Shown: piece by piece, positions 22,978 through 25,670 of the stretch
How positions within the stretch are numbered: the stretch's first letter is position 1
Layout of the letters: every line of letters starts with the position of its first letter
DNA from: CAZJBP01 sp964544115
Lineage (GTDB): Bacteria > Verrucomicrobiota > Kiritimatiellia > UBA8416 > JADHWI01
Length of the DNA: 25,670 nucleotides
NCBI GenBank assembly: GCA_964544115.1
Contig: CAZJBP010000028.1
Location: 1-25,670, forward strand
Direction of reading: 5' to 3'
Made by a program: the position numbers and the translations under genes
The notes under the pieces: generated by a model
The model's database searches: none
What the model saw: the letters and a program-made list of their open reading frames with translations, nothing else
What the model was told of the DNA's origin: nothing

Positions 22978-25638
22978 GTCTTATCCTCCACCCCCAGGAA
23001 CGCATCCACGCGACCCGCCAGAGATGGGTAGGCGCCGGCATCCACGCCGGCCCGAATGTCGCGCAGAACGTTCAGCACTTCCGGGCCGAGATCATCAGGC
23101 AGTTTCCTCGCCATCTGCAAGGCAGAAACCAAGCGAAGGGCCGTATTCTCGTTCACGGCGGCCTGGGCCAGAACCGTGCGGCGCATCCACTCCAGGCCGC
23201 GGCGGGTCCAGAGGAGCCGATTGTTGGCGGCCAGGGGCAGATACAGGGCGCGCGTGTGGGTGGGATGCTCGCGGCGGAACCTGGGCTCGCGTTCCTCGCG
23301 GGCGATCAGCTCGAACACCTCGTCATGCTTCCCGCCGCCGATGGCGCGGAGCCAGGTCGTGTAGCCGTTGAGGTGATCCTTCCAGAGGTCCAACGCCTCC
23401 TGCAACACGGCGAGACGCGCCGGGCTGTCGCTGTGCATCAGGCATTCCAGCGCCGCCGCGCGGTCGGACATATGCCAGGCGCGGGCGAAATGCTGCTCGA
23501 GCACCCGCCAGGCTTCCGGCCTGTCGGCTGCGGCTATCACCTGCAGGAGAACGGCTTTCAGCCGTCTCTCTTCGAAGCCCTGCTTCGGATCGTCGGACTT
23601 GGCGAACGTGTCGACGCTGTCGAACTCCGCCAGCAGGCCGGACCACAGCGCGCCGGCCAGCGCGCCCATCAGGCGGCGACGGACCGCGTAGCGCTCGCGG
23701 TACAGCGGCAGGCAGGCCCGGTCCAGCGAGGCCTCGTCCACCCGCAGCAGGTAGGCCTTGAGGCCGGGGCGCAGGCGGGGATCCGTGAGGAACGCCGCCC
23801 AGGTCTGAATCCATTCCGGCTGTGGGGCGGCGGCCGGGTCGCGCAGGAGGCGGAGGCGCTCCTCGTCCGTCAGCCGGCGCATGGCCTCAACGCGGTTCAC
23901 CTCGTCCGGGTCCAGGCGCGCCTGCTTGAAGAGCATGTCGCGGGTGGCCGACACATCGCGGCAGGTGCCGTAGAAGGTCATGCCGCGGTTGATGGACACG
24001 AATGCCGGCCGCGGCAGGTCGGCAAAGGTGACCGAGGTCTCCGCGCCGGCCACCTCGATCGTGCGCCGCGAGCCCGGCAGATCCCGCCCCTCGTCGTCCA
24101 CGGCGGCCACCTCCAGCGGAAAGTGGAACAATCCGCCCGCGCCGCTGCGTGTCTGGCGCAGGTTCAGGGTCAGCGCCCGGGCGGCCGGGTCATAGCGGTG
24201 CTCGGCCTCGAGGCAGGGATACCCGATCGTGTGCAGCCACTCCCGGCGGAACAGGCGCAGGTCGCGGCCGCTGACGCGCTCGAAGCATTCGAAGAACTGG
24301 TCCGTGTTGGCGTTGCTGCCGGTGAAGGCGCGGAAGTAGGCGTTGCGGGCGGCCCGAAAGACGTCCGGCCCCAGCATCGCCTTGAGCATGCGGATGACCT
24401 CGGCGGCCTTCACGTAGGTGACGCCATCCACCAGCTCGTCGGGGTCGTTGAACGCCTCGCGCACAATCTGGCCCTGGTGGCCCGCGTCCTCGATGGCCAG
24501 CGGGCCGCCGATCGGCGCGCGGATCTGCTCGATCTCGTCCAGTCGTCCGCAGGCCGGGTCGAACTCGCTGTGCATGAACTCCCGCTCGACGTCGACCGTG
24601 TACGCCTCGTTCAGCCACATGTCGAACGGGGTCTCCATGGTGACGTCGCTGCCGCACTGGTTGTGCTCGAACTCGTGCACGATCACCCCGTGGGCATACT
24701 GCAGGCGCCCGTCGCCGGTGAACGCGTCGATCAGCGCCGCCTCGGTGATGATCGTGGTGTTGCCGGTGTTCTCCATGCCGCCGAAGTTCGATTTTTCCAT
24801 GCAGATCGTGCGGTAGACCTCGTGCGGGCACTCGTAGTCCTGCGTCCGGGCCTGCCACAGGACGGAGCGCTTGAGGATCTGCATGGGAATGACGGCCCCG
24901 CCGCGCCGGCCGGGCGGCACGAGGTACTCCAGGCGCAGCCGCCGGCCCGAGGGGTAGACGACCTCGTCGGCCAGCTCGTCCCACGTGCCGGCGGCGACGA
25001 GGAACAGGTACGGCGCCATGGGCGCGGTCACATCGTAGGTGATGACCTGGCGGGTGGGGGCTCCGGCCTTGAGGACCGGCCGGCCTTCGGGATTGCGCTC
25101 CCGGTTGATGTTGCCGTTGGAGATNNNNNNNNNNCGTGTAGCGCGCGTCGGCCTCGAGGGTGGTGGTGAACGTGCACTTGGCGCGGCAGTCGTCGATGAC
25201 CGGGAGGATGCGCTGAAAGCCCCACTGCTGGCACTGGGACATGTACTGCTGCGGGCAGCCCGGCGGCGTGGAGTCCTTGTAAATCCCCTCGAGGATGTTA
25301 TCCGTCGGCACGCAGACGGCCCGGGTTTCGAGCGTGAACTCCCGGCCCGCGGGCACCGGCTCGGGGAGCGTCACGTGGAGCGCGTTCTGCGCGGCGTCGA
25401 GGTGGTACGAGACCGGGGTGGACGCGCCGGAGGCACCCAGCCAGGAGACAGAGCGGATGTCGATGTCGCGGGCGTCGAGCCGCACGGTGGCGAGCGGTTC
25501 GAGGGCGCGCAGCCGCAGTCGGTTGCGTCCCTCCACACGGCCGTCGATGATGTTCAGATCGACGTCCATGTGGACGAGGGTGACGGGCATCGGCCCGAAA
25601 TCGGTGCGGTAGTAGCGAAACGCTCGTTGTGTTGTCAT
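22974..25638 (-). CDS. pepN: M1-family aminopeptidase (PepN type), interrupted by a 10-N assembly gap
   Basis: Reading from ATG 25638, 168 codons lead to the N run at 25134-25125; 716 more follow from 25124 to the stop. The two halves are in different frames only because the gap is written as ten bases. The residues on either side (ADARYT, then ISNGN) match the beta-domain of PepN with about two residues missing, so the gene is likely intact in the organism. FGGMENTGN is the GxMEN substrate-binding motif. HEFEH (24677-24663) followed 19 residues later by Glu in WLNEAYT is the HExxH-X18-E zinc site. Ig-like and helical C-terminal domains follow, for about 885 residues in total, near E. coli PepN (870). 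It removes N-terminal amino acids from peptides in the cytoplasm. GTG 25653 is an alternative start; neither start has a clear ribosome-binding site. Confidence 0.92.
25125..25134. other. Assembly gap (ten N)
   Basis: Ten undefined bases interrupt the aminopeptidase gene. The number is not a multiple of three and breaks the frame, while homology on both sides suggests roughly six missing bases. It is most likely a placeholder for a scaffold join. Confidence 0.95.
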
Positions 25639-25670
25639 GCTGTGTGCCGTCACGGTCGCCGGAAGGGGGC

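Noticed and set aside
23256..25169. Plus-strand 637-codon frame opposite pepN
   Set aside because: It mirrors the M1 aminopeptidase, runs through the N gap and contains no domain I recognise.
22974..25638. pepN as a pseudogene or programmed frameshift
   Set aside because: The frame change falls exactly on undefined bases, so an assembly gap is the simpler explanation.

Overview
The window comes from a GC-rich bacterial chromosome with tightly packed genes, many of which overlap by 1 or 4 bases. The best guess for the host is the PVC group (Kiritimatiellota, Lentisphaerota or Verrucomicrobiota). This rests on the style of the glycogen synthase, of the lipoprotein TolC homologue and of the PhyH-family protein, all recalled from memory, so the placement is an inference. 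No rRNA, tRNA, CRISPR array, transposase or phage gene was seen. One short run of N (25125-25134) marks an assembly gap.

Layout. (1) 1-1904: the N-terminal part of sigma-54 (rpoN, minus strand, cut by the window edge) diverges from a YycJ/WalJ-type metallo-hydrolase. The spacer holds a consensus-quality sigma-54 promoter. (2) 2060-11534: a plus-strand storage-polymer block. It encodes a free-standing glycogen-binding CBM48 protein, alpha-glucan phosphorylase, glycogen synthase, a PhyH-like protein, a 53-residue two-helix membrane protein, a eukaryotic-type branching enzyme, an HD-CHAD fusion (predicted polyphosphate binding) and a SixA-like phosphatase. An intrinsic-terminator-like hairpin lies inside the last codons of sixA. 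(3) 11565-14708: a housekeeping block of RNase PH, a eukaryotic-type (Aro7-like) chorismate mutase, an enoyl-ACP reductase with an InhA-like active site, and a eukaryotic-type (His6-like) HisA. A heptanucleotide repeat tract sits between the last two. (4) 14689-15327: a PHP-domain phosphoesterase on the minus strand, whose end overlaps the hisA end. (5) 15523-20784: a translationally coupled tripartite exporter (TolC-like lipoprotein, long coiled-coil adaptor, ATPase, FtsX-type permease), followed by a YhcH-family gene. (6) 21250-21365: a repeat-rich, structured spacer between convergent genes. (7) 21366-25638: dnaN on the minus strand, preceded by an AT-rich region with several DnaA-box-like 9-mers, then a small lipoprotein and a PepN-type M1 aminopeptidase that form one minus-strand pair.

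How the genes work together. GlgA builds linear glucan from a nucleotide sugar, the branching enzyme adds alpha-1,6 branches and GlgP degrades the polymer to glucose-1-phosphate. The free CBM48 protein is translated directly before GlgP and could tether enzymes to the granule. The HD-CHAD and SixA genes join this block by stop/start overlaps, which links carbon storage to polyphosphate or phosphohistidine biology. No glgC is present here.

The most notable feature is that three enzymes within about 7 kb (branching enzyme, chorismate mutase, HisA) belong to the eukaryotic-type rather than the usual bacterial-type families. Other points for a second look are the sigma-54 promoter beside rpoN, the terminator inside sixA, the glycogen/polyphosphate operon and the origin-like region beside dnaN.
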